This document shows positions 1-8,895 of a DNA stretch of 64,000 nt, one piece after another. The notes below the pieces were generated by a model. It saw nothing but the letters and a program-made list of their open reading frames with translations. It had not been told where the DNA came from and did no database searches. Origin of the DNA: Rhodobacteraceae bacterium Alg238-R152 (GTDB taxonomy: Bacteria > Pseudomonadota > Alphaproteobacteria > Rhodobacterales > Rhodobacteraceae). The translations under genes and the position numbers were made by a program. The number at the start of each line of letters is the position of its first letter. Positions within the stretch are counted from its first letter, which is position 1. Location of the stretch: positions 124,001-188,000 of the forward strand of contig UNRJ01000004.1 in assembly GCA_900537125.1 (NCBI GenBank), written 5' to 3'.

Positions 1-38
1 CCCACTTCATAGGTGTCGAGATTGGTCATGTCTTTCAT
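1..38 (-). CDS. bhcC: beta-hydroxyaspartate aldolase, N-terminal fragment (cut by window edge)
   Basis: Only the first 12 codons lie in the window; they read MKDMTNLDTYEV on the minus strand. A ribosome binding site GAGGATAAGG precedes the ATG. It follows bhcA and bhcB on the same strand, 37 bases after the bhcB stop, and the third gene of the Paracoccus/Roseobacter bhcABCD operon is the aldolase that joins glycine and glyoxylate into beta-hydroxyaspartate. The product name therefore rests mainly on gene order and the short N-terminus, not on seen catalytic residues. Confidence 0.6.
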   Translation of the reverse strand, partial: MKDMTNLDTYEV

Positions 39-75
39 GTCCTTATCCTCTGTCGGAAATCGTATTGTGTTTGTT

Positions 76-1047
76 TCAGGCGGTTGCCAGCCAAGGTAAC
101 TTGTCCAGATCGACGTTGCCGCCAGTGATAATCATCCCCAGACGTTTACCTTTGAAGGCGTCAGGGTTCTTGAGAACCGTCGCCAAGGGCACTGCGGAAG
201 AGGGCTCCATCACGACACGCAGGTGCTTCCAGGTGAGCTTCATCGCGTCGATGATCTCTTGCTCAGACGCGGTGTAAATCTCGCTCACGTGGTTGGAGAC
301 AAAATGCCAGGTGCGCTCTTTCAGCGGTACCAACAGCCCATCAGCTATGGTTTTCGGTGCATCATCGGCGATGATGTGTCCGGCTTTGAAGCTGCGATAG
401 GCGTCGTCCGCCTGTTCCGGCTCCGCGGCAATCACCTGCGTTTCTGGTGCCAAGGTGGAAAGCGTCAGGCAGGTGCCGGAGATCATGCCGCCGCCACCAA
501 TTGGCGCAACCACCATGTCCAGGCCGTCGGTCTGCTCGATGAATTCTTTGGAACAAGTGCCCTGCCCCGCAATCACGCGATGGTCGTTATAAGGGTGCAC
601 AAAATCGCCGCCGGTTGCGGCCTGCACCTCGGCAAAAGTCGCCTCGCGCGAAGTCGTGGACGGCTCACATTCGGTGATCTTGCCGCCATAGCGGCGCACG
701 GTGTCCTTTTTGGCCTGTGGCGCGGTGCGTGGCATAACCACGTTGCAAGGAATGCCACGTTTCATAGCCGCATAGCTCAAGCAAGACGCATGATTGCCGG
801 AGGAATGCGTCGCCACCCCCTTCTTGGCCTGCTCGTCATCCAAGCCAAAGACCGCATTGGCCGCGCCGCGCACTTTGAAGGCGCCCGGCTCCTGAAAGTT
901 CTCACATTTGAAGAACAATTCCGCGCCGGTCAGCTCATTGAGGTAGTCCGACACACGCACCGGCGTGCGGCGGATGTAGGGCAAAATGCGCGTATGCGCC
1001 TCCAGCATGTCTTCATAGGTTGGGATATACATATCGCTGTCCAACAT
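76..1047 (-). CDS. bhcB: beta-hydroxyaspartate dehydratase (PLP, threonine dehydratase/serine racemase fold)
   Basis: A 323-residue fold-type II PLP enzyme. The PLP lysine is in GAFKVRGA (about K58), with the SSGNHA segment and a glycine loop GGGGMISG that holds the cofactor phosphate. General family members are threonine dehydratases or serine racemases. Here the gene sits directly behind a serine-glyoxylate-type aminotransferase and near an IclR regulator, the arrangement of the beta-hydroxyaspartate cycle, so it most likely dehydrates beta-hydroxyaspartate to iminosuccinate. The ATG at 1047 overlaps the bhcA stop (TGATG), which favours it over an upstream in-frame start at 1152 that lies inside bhcA. 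Translation is probably coupled to bhcA. A plain threonine dehydratase is the alternative, less likely in this context. Confidence 0.85.
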   Translation of the reverse strand: MLDSDMYIPTYEDMLEAHTRILPYIRRTPVRVSDYLNELTGAELFFKCENFQEPGAFKVRGAANAVFGLDDEQAKKGVATHSSGNHASCLSYAAMKRGIPCNVVMPRTAPQAKKDTVRRYGGKITECEPSTTSREATFAEVQAATGGDFVHPYNDHRVIAGQGTCSKEFIEQTDGLDMVVAPIGGGGMISGTCLTLSTLAPETQVIAAEPEQADDAYRSFKAGHIIADDAPKTIADGLLVPLKERTWHFVSNHVSEIYTASEQEIIDAMKLTWKHLRVVMEPSSAVPLATVLKNPDAFKGKRLGMIITGGNVDLDKLPWLATA

Positions 1048-2237
1048 CAGGCCGCGTCTTTTTGAGCTGTAGCAGTGTTCCCACGGTAGAAATCTTGTGC
1101 GGCGGCCACGCCGCTGCCCAGTTTGATGTCCAAGCCAAGGTCCACCATGCACATTTCAGCGGTTGCGATGCCGGAGAGCGCCATCACGTCGGTCAGGCTG
1201 CCAAGGTGACCGATACGGAAGACTTTGCCAGCCACTTCCCCAAGGCCCACGCCAAAGGCGACACCGTATTTCTCGGCCGCATGGGTGACGATGTCAGTGG
1301 CGTTAAACCCTTCGGGTGTTTTGATCGCGCTCACTGTGTCGGAAAAAACCGACGGGTTGGCCGCGCAGAGCTCCAGCCCCCAAGCCCCCACGGCAGCACG
1401 CACACCTTCAGCAATGCGAGTGTGACGGGCGAAGACGTTGTCCAGACCTTCGTTCAGCAGAATGGCGCAAGCTTCATTCAGACCGTTCAGCAGCCCCACG
1501 GCAGGCGTGTAAGGATAGGCGTTGGCGGCGTAGCCTTTGGCCATGTCGTGCACGTCAAAGAAGGTACGCGGCAGCTTGGCGGTTTTTGTGGTGGCCATGG
1601 CTTTGGCGCTGAAGCCCACGATGGCGAGACCAGCGGTGAGCATGAAACCTTTTTGCGAGCCGGTCACGGCAACATCCACGCCCCATTCGTCCATGCGGAA
1701 GTCCATCGAGGCAATCGAGGACACGCCATCGACAAACAGCAGTGCGGGGTGGCCAGCGGAGTCCAAAGCGCGGCGCACGGCGGCGATGTCGGATTTCACG
1801 CCAGTCGCCGTCTCGTTGTGGGTGGCCAGAACGGCTTTGATGTCATGGTTGGTGTCAGCGGTGAGGATTTCCTCATAGCGATCCGCGGGCAGGCCTTCAC
1901 CCCAAGGGGTTTCCACAACCTTCACGTCAAGCCCATGGCGTTGGCACATATCGATCCAGCGGTGGCTGAACATGCCGTTACGTGCAGCGAGGATTTTGTC
2001 ACCTGCGGAAAGCGTGTTGGTCAGCGCGGTTTCCCAGCCGCCGGTGCCGGTGGACGGGAAGATAAAAACCTCCGCGCTCTCGCTTTTGAGCACTTTGCGG
2101 ACGCCCTCGCGGGCCGGATGCAGGATCTGACCAAACAGCGGCGAACGGTGGTCGATAGTGGGCATGTCGCAAGCCTTGCGCAGGCTCTCCGGGATGTTGG
2201 TTGGACCGGGAATAAAGACAGGGTTTTGGAAGCTCAT
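1047..2237 (-). CDS. bhcA: L-aspartate:glyoxylate aminotransferase (class V, serine-glyoxylate aminotransferase family)
   Basis: A 396-residue class V aminotransferase beginning with PGPTNIPESL. The PLP lysine lies in VTGSQKGFML (K196), and the substrate-facing STGTGGWE and FVDGVSSIAS segments are present. The family includes serine-glyoxylate aminotransferase. Position as first gene of bhcABC, divergent from an IclR gene, points to BhcA, which transfers the amino group of aspartate to glyoxylate to give glycine for the aldolase BhcC. A ribosome binding site GGAGACCAACC precedes the start. The operon promoter should lie in the 169-bp intergenic region shared with bhcR. Confidence 0.88.
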   Translation of the reverse strand: MSFQNPVFIPGPTNIPESLRKACDMPTIDHRSPLFGQILHPAREGVRKVLKSESAEVFIFPSTGTGGWETALTNTLSAGDKILAARNGMFSHRWIDMCQRHGLDVKVVETPWGEGLPADRYEEILTADTNHDIKAVLATHNETATGVKSDIAAVRRALDSAGHPALLFVDGVSSIASMDFRMDEWGVDVAVTGSQKGFMLTAGLAIVGFSAKAMATTKTAKLPRTFFDVHDMAKGYAANAYPYTPAVGLLNGLNEACAILLNEGLDNVFARHTRIAEGVRAAVGAWGLELCAANPSVFSDTVSAIKTPEGFNATDIVTHAAEKYGVAFGVGLGEVAGKVFRIGHLGSLTDVMALSGIATAEMCMVDLGLDIKLGSGVAAAQDFYRGNTATAQKDAA

Positions 2238-2361
2238 GGTTGGTCTCCTTCAAGCGTTGCAATCAGCATAGCGGGCATACCTTCCGTTGAAAATTTTTTT
2301 GAAAAATGATTTCACAAACTAGAAACGTAGAATTATTCAATATTGTCAGATGCTTGATTTT

Positions 2362-2388
2362 TTCATATTGTGAATATGTATTTCACAA
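2362..2388. promoter_or_regulatory. Candidate BhcR (IclR-type) operator in the bhcA/bhcR divergent promoter region
   Basis: Two overlapping inverted repeats are visible: TTCA-TATTG-TGAA (2362-2374) and TTGTGAA-N7-TTCACAA (2368-2388). A third copy of the half-site TTCACAA lies at 2311-2317 on the bhcA side. The region 2238-2406 is AT-rich against its surroundings, as expected for back-to-back promoters. IclR regulators commonly bind such palindromes in the intergenic region next to their own gene; assignment to BhcR is inference. Confidence 0.5.
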
Positions 2389-2406
2389 ATTTCAAAGGGT
2401 CAGCTT

Positions 2407-3258
2407 ATGGTTTCTCGAAAGAATGTCGAAAACGACAGCCCAAAGGCCCGGGGCCGCCCGCGGGATTGGCATGACAAGACCGCGCAAAACACCATCAAAT
2501 CGCTGGACCGCGCGATGGAGGTGTTTGAGTTTCTGAGTGAGCAACAGGGTAAAACGCTGTCGCAGATTGCCGACGAAATGGGACAGTCGCCTGCCACGGT
2601 CTATCGCATCTTGGTGACGCTTGAGACCCGTGGGTTGGTGGAATTTGAGGGCCGTGAGCAACTTTGGCACATTGGCCCACGTGCCTTTATCATTGGGGCG
2701 CGATTCCTGCGCCGCACCAGTCTGGTGGATCGGGCCCGGCCGGTGATGCGCAAACTGATGGAGCTGACCGGGGAAACCGCCAACCTTGGGGTGGAGCGCG
2801 AAGGACAAGTGCTTTTCCTCAGCCAGGTGGAAACCCACGCCAGCATCCGCGCCTTTTTCCCACCCGGCACGCTGTCACAAATGCATGCCTCGGGCATTGG
2901 CAAAGCGCTGCTGGCCCATATGGAGTCTGGGCGGCGCAACCGAATGCTGGCCACGGAGCAGTTGGAGCGCTTCACTGAGCAAACCATAACGGACGTGGAC
3001 ACATTGCTCGAAGATCTGCTCACCATTCGCAAGCGGGGCTATTCTGTAGACGACGAAGAACGCAACAGTGGTATGCGCTGTATTGCAGCGCCGGTGTTTG
3101 ATTTTAACGGCGAGGCTGTCGCGGGGATTTCCGTATCAGGCCCCACCAGTCGCGTGAGTCTAGAGGAAACCGAGCACTTGGCCAACGCGGTCACGTCTGC
3201 GGCACGAGAGTTGACGCTGGCGATAGGTGGCGAGGTGAAGCCAGACCACCCCTCCTAA
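2407..3258 (+). CDS. bhcR: IclR-family transcriptional regulator of the beta-hydroxyaspartate cycle
   Basis: A 283-residue IclR regulator. The N-terminal winged helix covers roughly residues 28-90 (LSQIADEMGQSPATVYRIL is the helix-turn-helix). The C-terminal effector-binding domain includes the typical SGIGKALLA and YSVDDEERNSGMRCIAAPV segments. It is divergent from bhcA across 169 bp with palindromic half-sites. In Paracoccus the equivalent protein responds to glyoxylate; that effector is taken from the family, not seen here. The ATG at 2407 is preceded by AAAGGG, about seven bases upstream. Confidence 0.85.
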   Translation: MVSRKNVENDSPKARGRPRDWHDKTAQNTIKSLDRAMEVFEFLSEQQGKTLSQIADEMGQSPATVYRILVTLETRGLVEFEGREQLWHIGPRAFIIGARFLRRTSLVDRARPVMRKLMELTGETANLGVEREGQVLFLSQVETHASIRAFFPPGTLSQMHASGIGKALLAHMESGRRNRMLATEQLERFTEQTITDVDTLLEDLLTIRKRGYSVDDEERNSGMRCIAAPVFDFNGEAVAGISVSGPTSRVSLEETEHLANAVTSAARELTLAIGGEVKPDHPS

Positions 3259-3488
3259 GAGACCTATCGCTTAGGCCGTTTATGGCGCCAGTACCGTGGG
3301 GAGCGACGATACGAGTGAACGTGATCAATGGGGCACCGTCGAGGGCCAAGCCTGTGACCAGCTCACGGTTTGGGACAAGCGGGGCACATTGACATCTGGT
3401 CACGCGCGCAGGACACAGAGAGCAGCACACCGCACATCCGGGCGGCTCGGCCAGATCGATTTCCTCTTTTCAGGTAAGGACCAAACCG

Positions 3489-4889
3489 ATGACGCTTGCA
3501 AACTTTGGGATGTATGGGCTGGGCACAATGGGCACAGCTTTGGCGCACAACATTGCCGAGAAAGGCTTTGACCTGCATGTGGCCTCGTATCGCAAAGAGG
3601 ACATGCTTGAGTTTGTGGCAGAGGCGCCGCGCTTTGCTGGCAGTTTCACAGGCCATGACAGCCTGGCGGAGATGGTGCGAGACATGCCCGCGCCTCGTGC
3701 GATCATTTTCCTGATCCCTGCCGGGCAAGCGATTGAAAGCGCCATTGCGGAGGCGCGGACCTTCATGCAGCCGGGTGACGTGTTGATTGATGCGGGTAAT
3801 TCCGACTTCCAAGACACCCGGCAACGGGCCACAAAATTGGAGGCCGCCGGGTTGGCCTATATGGGCATGGGTGTATCAGGTGGCGAATTTGGTGCGCGCA
3901 CTGGTCCGTCAATGATGGTGGGAGGCACGAGATCCGTTTGGGAGGCACTGCGCCCGATGCTGGAGGCAATCTCGGCGAAGTTTGACGGAGAACCCTGCGT
4001 GGACCATGTCGGGCCGGATGGGGCTGGGCATTTTGTAAAAACCGTACACAACGGCATTGAATATGCCGATATGCAGCTGTTGGCAGAGACTTACGGCTTA
4101 ATGCGCCATGGTATGGCAATGACGCCGGTCGAAGTGGGTGCGCATTTTTCCAACTGGAACGATGGGCCGATGCAAAGCTATCTGGTGGAGATTTCCGCCG
4201 AGGTTCTAAAAACTGTTGACCCACAATCAGACAAGCCGATGGTTGATGTGATTGTCGACACGGCAGGACAAAAAGGCACGGGGCGCTGGACCGCCATTGA
4301 AGCGCTGAAATTGGGTGTCTCCGCAAATACAGTCGAAGCAGCGGTGGGTGCACGTGTTTGGTCAGCCGGGCGCGAGACGCGGGCACTGGGCGAGGAGATA
4401 TTTGCGCCGGTCCGTGGTGCTGTAGCGCTGACTGCCGACCAATTGGAACAGGCCGCATTGGCGACGCGAATTTTGGGCCACAGCCAAGGATTTGATCTGT
4501 TGGCCACGGCGTCGCGCGAATATGGCTGGGATTTGAACCTGTCCCGCTGTGCGGAGATTTGGCGCGCGGGCTGTATCATTCGCTCTGATTTGCTCAATGG
4601 GATTGCCGAAGCCTTCCGCAAAGAGCCACCCGCTGGCTTGCTGGCCTTTGAACCAACGATGGCTGAGACACTGCGCACCACGGTGCCTGCCTTGCGGGCG
4701 GTTGTGGGCGCGGCCATTGCGGCGGGGCATCCAGTACCAGTGATGACAGCGGCATTGGCATGGCTTGACGGCATGACCCAGACGCGCGGCACGACGGATT
4801 TGATCCAAGGACAACGCGACTACTTTGGCCGCCACGGCTTTGCCCGCGTGGATGGCGGCAGTGGTCACCATGGCCCTTGGGCAGACTAA
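3489..4889 (+). CDS. gnd: 6-phosphogluconate dehydrogenase (decarboxylating)
   Basis: A 466-residue protein of the usual length for the family. It opens with a Rossmann glycine motif (GMYGLGTMG), followed by the signature VSGGEFGARTGPSMMVGG and the catalytic FVKTVHNGIEYADMQ, where K and H-N-G-I-E-Y act on 6-phosphogluconate. The C-terminal part has the GTGRWT and RAGCIIRSDLL segments of the helical domain. It oxidises and decarboxylates 6-phosphogluconate to ribulose 5-phosphate with NADP. It stands alone: 230 bp of unremarkable sequence separate it from bhcR, and a hairpin terminator follows. A weak AGGTAAGGACC lies before the ATG. Confidence 0.95.
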   Translation: MTLANFGMYGLGTMGTALAHNIAEKGFDLHVASYRKEDMLEFVAEAPRFAGSFTGHDSLAEMVRDMPAPRAIIFLIPAGQAIESAIAEARTFMQPGDVLIDAGNSDFQDTRQRATKLEAAGLAYMGMGVSGGEFGARTGPSMMVGGTRSVWEALRPMLEAISAKFDGEPCVDHVGPDGAGHFVKTVHNGIEYADMQLLAETYGLMRHGMAMTPVEVGAHFSNWNDGPMQSYLVEISAEVLKTVDPQSDKPMVDVIVDTAGQKGTGRWTAIEALKLGVSANTVEAAVGARVWSAGRETRALGEEIFAPVRGAVALTADQLEQAALATRILGHSQGFDLLATASREYGWDLNLSRCAEIWRAGCIIRSDLLNGIAEAFRKEPPAGLLAFEPTMAETLRTTVPALRAVVGAAIAAGHPVPVMTAALAWLDGMTQTRGTTDLIQGQRDYFGRHGFARVDGGSGHHGPWAD

Positions 4890-4890
4890 A

Positions 4891-4912
4891 AAGGGCCGCC
4901 AAAGCGACCCTT
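4891..4912 (+). terminator. Hairpin between convergent gnd and folD
   Basis: AAGGGCCGC-caaa-GCGACCCTT forms a nine-pair stem with one mismatch and a four-base loop. It sits one base after the gnd stop codon and 24 bases before the folD stop codon on the other strand. Short T and A runs flank it on the two sides, so it may serve both genes. Confidence 0.65.
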
Positions 4913-4935
4913 TCCTTGCATCTTTGCATGGTTGA

Positions 4936-5838
4936 TTAGGCGGTTAGACCTTCCGGCTCTGCCAGACCATTGGCGCGGCAACAGGCCGTCACGGTATTGG
5001 CCAGAAGACAGGCAATGGTCATGGGACCAACACCACCCGGCACCGGCGTGATCGCACCGGCGACAGCGGCGGCACTTTCAAAATGCACGTCCCCCACCAG
5101 ACGGGTTTTGCCCTCGCCTTTTTCCGGCGCATCGATGCGGTTGATGCCCACGTCAATCACTGTGGCACCCTTTTTGATCCACTCACCCGGTACCATCTCC
5201 GAGCGGCCCACGGCGGCGACAACGATGTCTGCGCGCTTGACCACTTCTGGCAGATCTTTGGTGCGGCTGTGCGCGATGGTCACGGTGCAGCTCTCGCCTA
5301 GAAGAAGTTGCGCCATGGGCTTGCCCACAAGGTTTGACCGGCCAACGACCACAGCGTCCAACCCAGACAACGGCCCCAATTGGTCACGCAGCAACATCAG
5401 GCAGCCCAAGGGCGTACAAGACACCATAGCGCGTTGCCCGGATGCCAGCAGACCTGCGTTAACAACATGCAGGCCGTCGACATCTTTGCTGGGATCAATG
5501 CGCGCTACGATCTCTGTTTCGCTCAGGTGATCCGGCACAGGGAACTGCACAAGGATGCCATGTACGGCAGGGTCATTGTTAAGCGTATCAATCAGCGTAT
5601 AAAGCTCATCTTTGGAGACATCCGCTGGCAGTTTGTGTTCGTAGGAGTTCATCCCAACTTCAACGGTTTGATTGCCTTTAGAGCGCACGTAGACCTGAGA
5701 GGCGGGATCTTCCCCAACCAACACCACGGCCAGACCTGGGGTGATGTCGTTTTCCTCTTTCAGACGCGCCACATGGCCCGCCACTTTTTCACGTACTGTG
5801 GCCGCGAAGGCCCGTCCATCGATGATTTGTGCGCTCAT
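4936..5838 (-). CDS. folD: Bifunctional methylenetetrahydrofolate dehydrogenase / methenyltetrahydrofolate cyclohydrolase
   Basis: A 300-residue protein of normal FolD length. The catalytic YVRSK (Y-x-x-x-K), the GILVQFPVP stretch, the KDVDGLH segment and the NADP-binding [11 protein letters not shown] motif are all present, as is the C-terminal [11 protein letters not shown]. It interconverts methylene-, methenyl- and 10-formyl-tetrahydrofolate in the cytosol. The start at 5838 (MSAQIIDG) has a strong site AAAGGGGAG; the reading frame continues upstream to 5889 but without a better site. It lies downstream of fhs and a chorismate mutase on the same strand. Confidence 0.95.
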   Translation of the reverse strand: MSAQIIDGRAFAATVREKVAGHVARLKEENDITPGLAVVLVGEDPASQVYVRSKGNQTVEVGMNSYEHKLPADVSKDELYTLIDTLNNDPAVHGILVQFPVPDHLSETEIVARIDPSKDVDGLHVVNAGLLASGQRAMVSCTPLGCLMLLRDQLGPLSGLDAVVVGRSNLVGKPMAQLLLGESCTVTIAHSRTKDLPEVVKRADIVVAAVGRSEMVPGEWIKKGATVIDVGINRIDAPEKGEGKTRLVGDVHFESAAAVAGAITPVPGGVGPMTIACLLANTVTACCRANGLAEPEGLTA

Positions 5839-5860
5839 CACGCTCCCCTTTATGATCTGC

Positions 5861-5876
5861 CCGGGGCGCGCCCCGG
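5861..5876. repeat. Perfect 16-bp GC palindrome between the chorismate mutase gene and folD
   Basis: CCGGGGCGCGCCCCGG is fully self-complementary and lies 23 bp before the folD ATG, in the 70-bp space after the chorismate mutase stop. A second inverted repeat, ACGCGC/GCGCGT with an eight-base spacer, lies just after that stop (near 5890-5909). Neither is followed by a T run on the minus strand, so a simple terminator is not obvious. They could form hairpins in the shared transcript. Confidence 0.5.
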
Positions 5877-5908
5877 TGGGTGCTTTCACACGCGCCGCTC
5901 CTTGCGCG

Positions 5909-6205
5909 TCAGTCTAAATCTATGGTCTTGGCTTCCCGAGCAATGGACCAGTCAATCAATTGGCGCCACAAGGTCTCGGCAATCTCGGTGTCCAGCCCTT
6001 CTTGTGCGGCGGTCACCTTGACCTTGGCAACAACGTCTTCGACGCGGGCGGGAATATTGGCAGGCAGACCAACACCCGTTTTGATTTCCACAGCGCGGTC
6101 AATGTAGGTGGTGCGCAGTGCCAATAGGCGGACCAATTCACGGTCCAGCGTATCAATCTGTACACGCAGTGTTGACATATCAGGACAATCGGCGGGGCTC
6201 AGCAT
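5909..6205 (-). CDS. Monofunctional AroQ-type chorismate mutase
   Basis: A 98-residue all-helical protein. The N-terminal helix has [21 protein letters not shown] with the conserved arginines, followed by AVEIK (the lysine of the AroQ active site) and a C-terminal helix [14 protein letters not shown]. It converts chorismate to prephenate for phenylalanine and tyrosine synthesis. The start at 6205 ([10 protein letters not shown]) fits the family length; an in-frame extension to 6391 would run into fhs. It lies between fhs and folD on the same strand, a placement seen in other Rhodobacteraceae whose metabolic logic is unclear. Confidence 0.88.
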   Translation of the reverse strand: MLSPADCPDMSTLRVQIDTLDRELVRLLALRTTYIDRAVEIKTGVGLPANIPARVEDVVAKVKVTAAQEGLDTEIAETLWRQLIDWSIAREAKTIDLD

Positions 6206-6264
6206 GGCATCCTCTCGCAAGTGTTGCGCATGCCCTACCCCGCCTGTGTCCAAATCGCAATGCG

Positions 6265-7941
6265 TCAGAACAGTCCCTCGACCAGACCTTCGTCGTTGAT
6301 CCCAATGTTCTCTGCCGCCGGGTGACGTGGCAGCCCCGGCATGGTCATTATCGAACCACAGATGACCACGATAAAGCCAGCACCAGCGCACAAGCGCACT
6401 TCGCGAACTGGCACAGAGTGACCGGTTGGTGCGCCGCGCAGGTTTGGATCAGTGGAGAAACTGTACTGGGTCTTCGCCATACAAACCGGCAAGTGGCCGT
6501 AGCCCGCATCTTCCCAGGTTTTGAGCTGATCACGGATTTTCTTGTCCGCAAGCACCTCGTCCGCACGGTAAATCGACGTCGCAATGCGCTCGATCTTTTC
6601 AAACAAAGGCATCTCGTCTTTGTAAAGCGGCGCAAACTGGCTCACACCGGCGTCTGCAATTTCCGCAATACGCGTGGCCAGCTCTTTGGTGCCCTCAGAG
6701 CCTTTTTCCCAGTGCTGACATAAGATCGCTTCAGAGCCTTGGCCTTCGACGTAGTCCATGACTGCCTGCACTTCGGCATCGGTGTCGGTGACAAAGTGGT
6801 TGATCGCCACCACAACCGGCACGCCAAACTGTTTCAGGTTGCCGATGTGACGCCCAAGGTTGGCACAACCTTCGTGCACCGCATCCACGTTTTCGGCGCC
6901 AAGGTCAGCTTTGGCCACCCCGCCGTTCATTTTCATGGCACGGATGGTGGCCACAAGCACAACCGCATCTGGTGCAAGACCCGCTTTGCGGCATTTGATG
7001 TTCATAAACTTCTCAGCACCAAGATCGGCGCCAAAGCCGGCCTCAGTCACCACATAATCCGCCACTTTCAGCGCGGTGGTGGTGGCAATCACGGAGTTAC
7101 AGCCGTGTGCAATGTTGGCAAACGGGCCGCCATGTACAAAGGCCGGGTTGTTTTCCAGGGTCTGCACCAAGTTTGGCTGCATCGCGTCTTTCAGCAGCAC
7201 AGTCATTGCGCCGTCTGCTTTGATGTCACGGGCATAAATAGGGCTGCGGTCACGGCGGTAGGCCACAATCATGTCACCCAGACGTTTCTGCAAGTCGGCC
7301 AGGTTGTTGGACAGGCACAGGATCGCCATCACTTCGGACGCCACTGTGATGTCAAAGCCGGTCTGACGCGGGAAACCGTTGGCCACACCACCAAGCGACG
7401 TGACGGTGTCACGCAGCGCGCGGTCGTTCATGTCGAGCACGCGACGCCAGGTCACGCGACGCTCGTCAATCTCCAGCTCGTTGCCCCAGTAAATGTGGTT
7501 GTCGATCATCGCCGACAGCAGGTTGTGCGCGGAAGTGATCGCGTGGAAGTCACCTGTGAAGTGCAGGTTCATCTCTTCCATCGGCACAATCTGTGCGTAG
7601 CCGCCCCCCGCGGCGCCACCCTTCATGCCGAAGTTTGGTCCCAAAGACGCTTCGCGAATACACACAGCCGCCTTTTTGCCAATCGCGTTCAGACCGTCAC
7701 CCAGACCCACGGTGGTGGTGGTCTTGCCCTCACCAGCTGGTGTTGGGTTGATTGCGGTCACAAGGATCAGCTTGCCGTTTTCGCGATCCTGTACGGAGTT
7801 GATAAACTCCTGGCTGATCTTAGCCTTGTCGTGGCCATACGGCACCAGATCTTCGCTGCTGATGCCCAACTTGGCACCAATGTCTTGGATAGGCTGCTTT
7901 TTTGCCTCGCGGGCGATTTCAATATCGGTTTTGAAGCTCAT
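6265..7941 (-). CDS. fhs: Formate-tetrahydrofolate ligase
   Basis: A 558-residue protein of the normal length for formyltetrahydrofolate synthetase. The ATP-binding [16 protein letters not shown] loop, [19 protein letters not shown] and [10 protein letters not shown] segments are diagnostic. It activates formate to 10-formyl-tetrahydrofolate with ATP. The start at 7941 (MSFKTDIE) is preceded by AGGGACCACC. Downstream on the same strand are the chorismate mutase and folD, which together make a one-carbon group. The 183 bp upstream show no clear riboswitch or operator. Confidence 0.95.
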   Translation of the reverse strand: MSFKTDIEIAREAKKQPIQDIGAKLGISSEDLVPYGHDKAKISQEFINSVQDRENGKLILVTAINPTPAGEGKTTTTVGLGDGLNAIGKKAAVCIREASLGPNFGMKGGAAGGGYAQIVPMEEMNLHFTGDFHAITSAHNLLSAMIDNHIYWGNELEIDERRVTWRRVLDMNDRALRDTVTSLGGVANGFPRQTGFDITVASEVMAILCLSNNLADLQKRLGDMIVAYRRDRSPIYARDIKADGAMTVLLKDAMQPNLVQTLENNPAFVHGGPFANIAHGCNSVIATTTALKVADYVVTEAGFGADLGAEKFMNIKCRKAGLAPDAVVLVATIRAMKMNGGVAKADLGAENVDAVHEGCANLGRHIGNLKQFGVPVVVAINHFVTDTDAEVQAVMDYVEGQGSEAILCQHWEKGSEGTKELATRIAEIADAGVSQFAPLYKDEMPLFEKIERIATSIYRADEVLADKKIRDQLKTWEDAGYGHLPVCMAKTQYSFSTDPNLRGAPTGHSVPVREVRLCAGAGFIVVICGSIMTMPGLPRHPAAENIGINDEGLVEGLF

Positions 7942-8124
7942 GGTGGTCCCTGTCATAAAATTTGACGCTCTCTCATCTCATTTGTAGCGCCGAAAAAACA
8001 GCAAAGAGATGCGTTTCCGACATATCCGGCGCTTCTAGCGTCGACATTTAGGAGCGGCGTTTCATTTGGGAGACGTTACGTCAGGATCGGACACAAGGAC
8101 CACCCTAAGTGGATCAAAATTGGA

Positions 8125-8724
8125 TCACGATTTTCGGGCGCGCTCTAGATGCGACCAGATCGGTTGATCGGGCACAAACAAACGCATTGCGTCACCCACC
8201 GACAGAGTGCCTGCTCTCTCAACCCAAGCTGTCACACCCCGTTTGTTCTGGGCCGCGGTTTTGAATTTAGGGCCATAGCCAGGATGCTCACCTTCGATCA
8301 CGCGCCCAGGCAGCACGCAGGGGCGGTTCTCCATATCCACGGTGATGGTCACGCCATCCGGGCCTTGCAACCGCGCGTTTGGTGGCACATGGGTGAAATC
8401 GGGGATGCCTTTGAGCACAATCGACGCGCCAACCCAAGCAGGGTCCACCGCGTCTAGATCCATTTCGGCGGCAATCTGATCCAACTCTTCTTGAGATAGC
8501 ACAGACAGCTGGCGCACATTCATGATTTCTGTGCCGCGCTCATAAAGCGCTTTCACGCGCACGCATGATGGACGTGTGATGCCAGAATGAAATTCGCCAG
8601 CATCCCCGCCAAGTGCCAGGTCCAACGCCGGTACAGACACGGCGCTCAGATTTTCTGCGGAGTTGGCCACGCGGCCTAGCCAGACCACCTCAGCTTCAAA
8701 GGTTGTGGGTTTCAATGCAGGCAT
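8125..8724 (-). CDS. MOSC domain-containing protein
   Basis: A 199-residue protein with the layout of stand-alone MOSC (molybdenum cofactor sulfurase C-terminal) proteins: VVWLGRV near the start, a HSGITRPSCVRVKALY segment with the conserved cysteine, and the NVRQLSVLSQEELDQIA and NARLQ stretches. MOSC proteins carry sulfur or bind molybdenum cofactor; the actual substrate cannot be told. The ATG at 8724 has GAGGAG six bases upstream. It stands alone between fhs and ftsH. Confidence 0.8.
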   Translation of the reverse strand: MPALKPTTFEAEVVWLGRVANSAENLSAVSVPALDLALGGDAGEFHSGITRPSCVRVKALYERGTEIMNVRQLSVLSQEELDQIAAEMDLDAVDPAWVGASIVLKGIPDFTHVPPNARLQGPDGVTITVDMENRPCVLPGRVIEGEHPGYGPKFKTAAQNKRGVTAWVERAGTLSVGDAMRLFVPDQPIWSHLERARKS

Positions 8725-8837
8725 GTCGCGCTCCTCAATGCAGTTCTGAGGAGATACCTAGGGGTAGGATCGCGCTCAGACAACCAAAGATGGCTGATGA
8801 CACTGTTCAACTTCTGTGAGCAACACGCTTCAATAGC

Positions 8838-8870
8838 AAAACCCCGAAGCGCCCTCACGCTCCGGGGTTT
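8838..8870 (-). terminator. Rho-independent terminator downstream of ftsH
   Basis: On the minus strand AAACCCCGGAGCG and CGCTTCGGGGTTT pair around a GTGAGGG-type loop (one G-U pair), and TTTTGC follows. The hairpin lies 26 bp after the ftsH stop codon. Confidence 0.8.
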
Positions 8871-8895
8871 CTTGGTCTTGGGCCTGTCCCTCAGG

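Noticed and set aside
1020-2309. A 429-codon plus-strand open frame antisense to bhcA
   Set aside because: The minus-strand aminotransferase is complete and conserved; the antisense translation has no recognisable domain.
6739-7965. A 408-codon plus-strand open frame antisense to fhs
   Set aside because: Fhs is complete on the minus strand, and the antisense product is histidine-rich without a family.
7942-8124. A folate riboswitch before fhs
   Set aside because: No convincing pairing pattern was found by eye; a covariance search would be needed.
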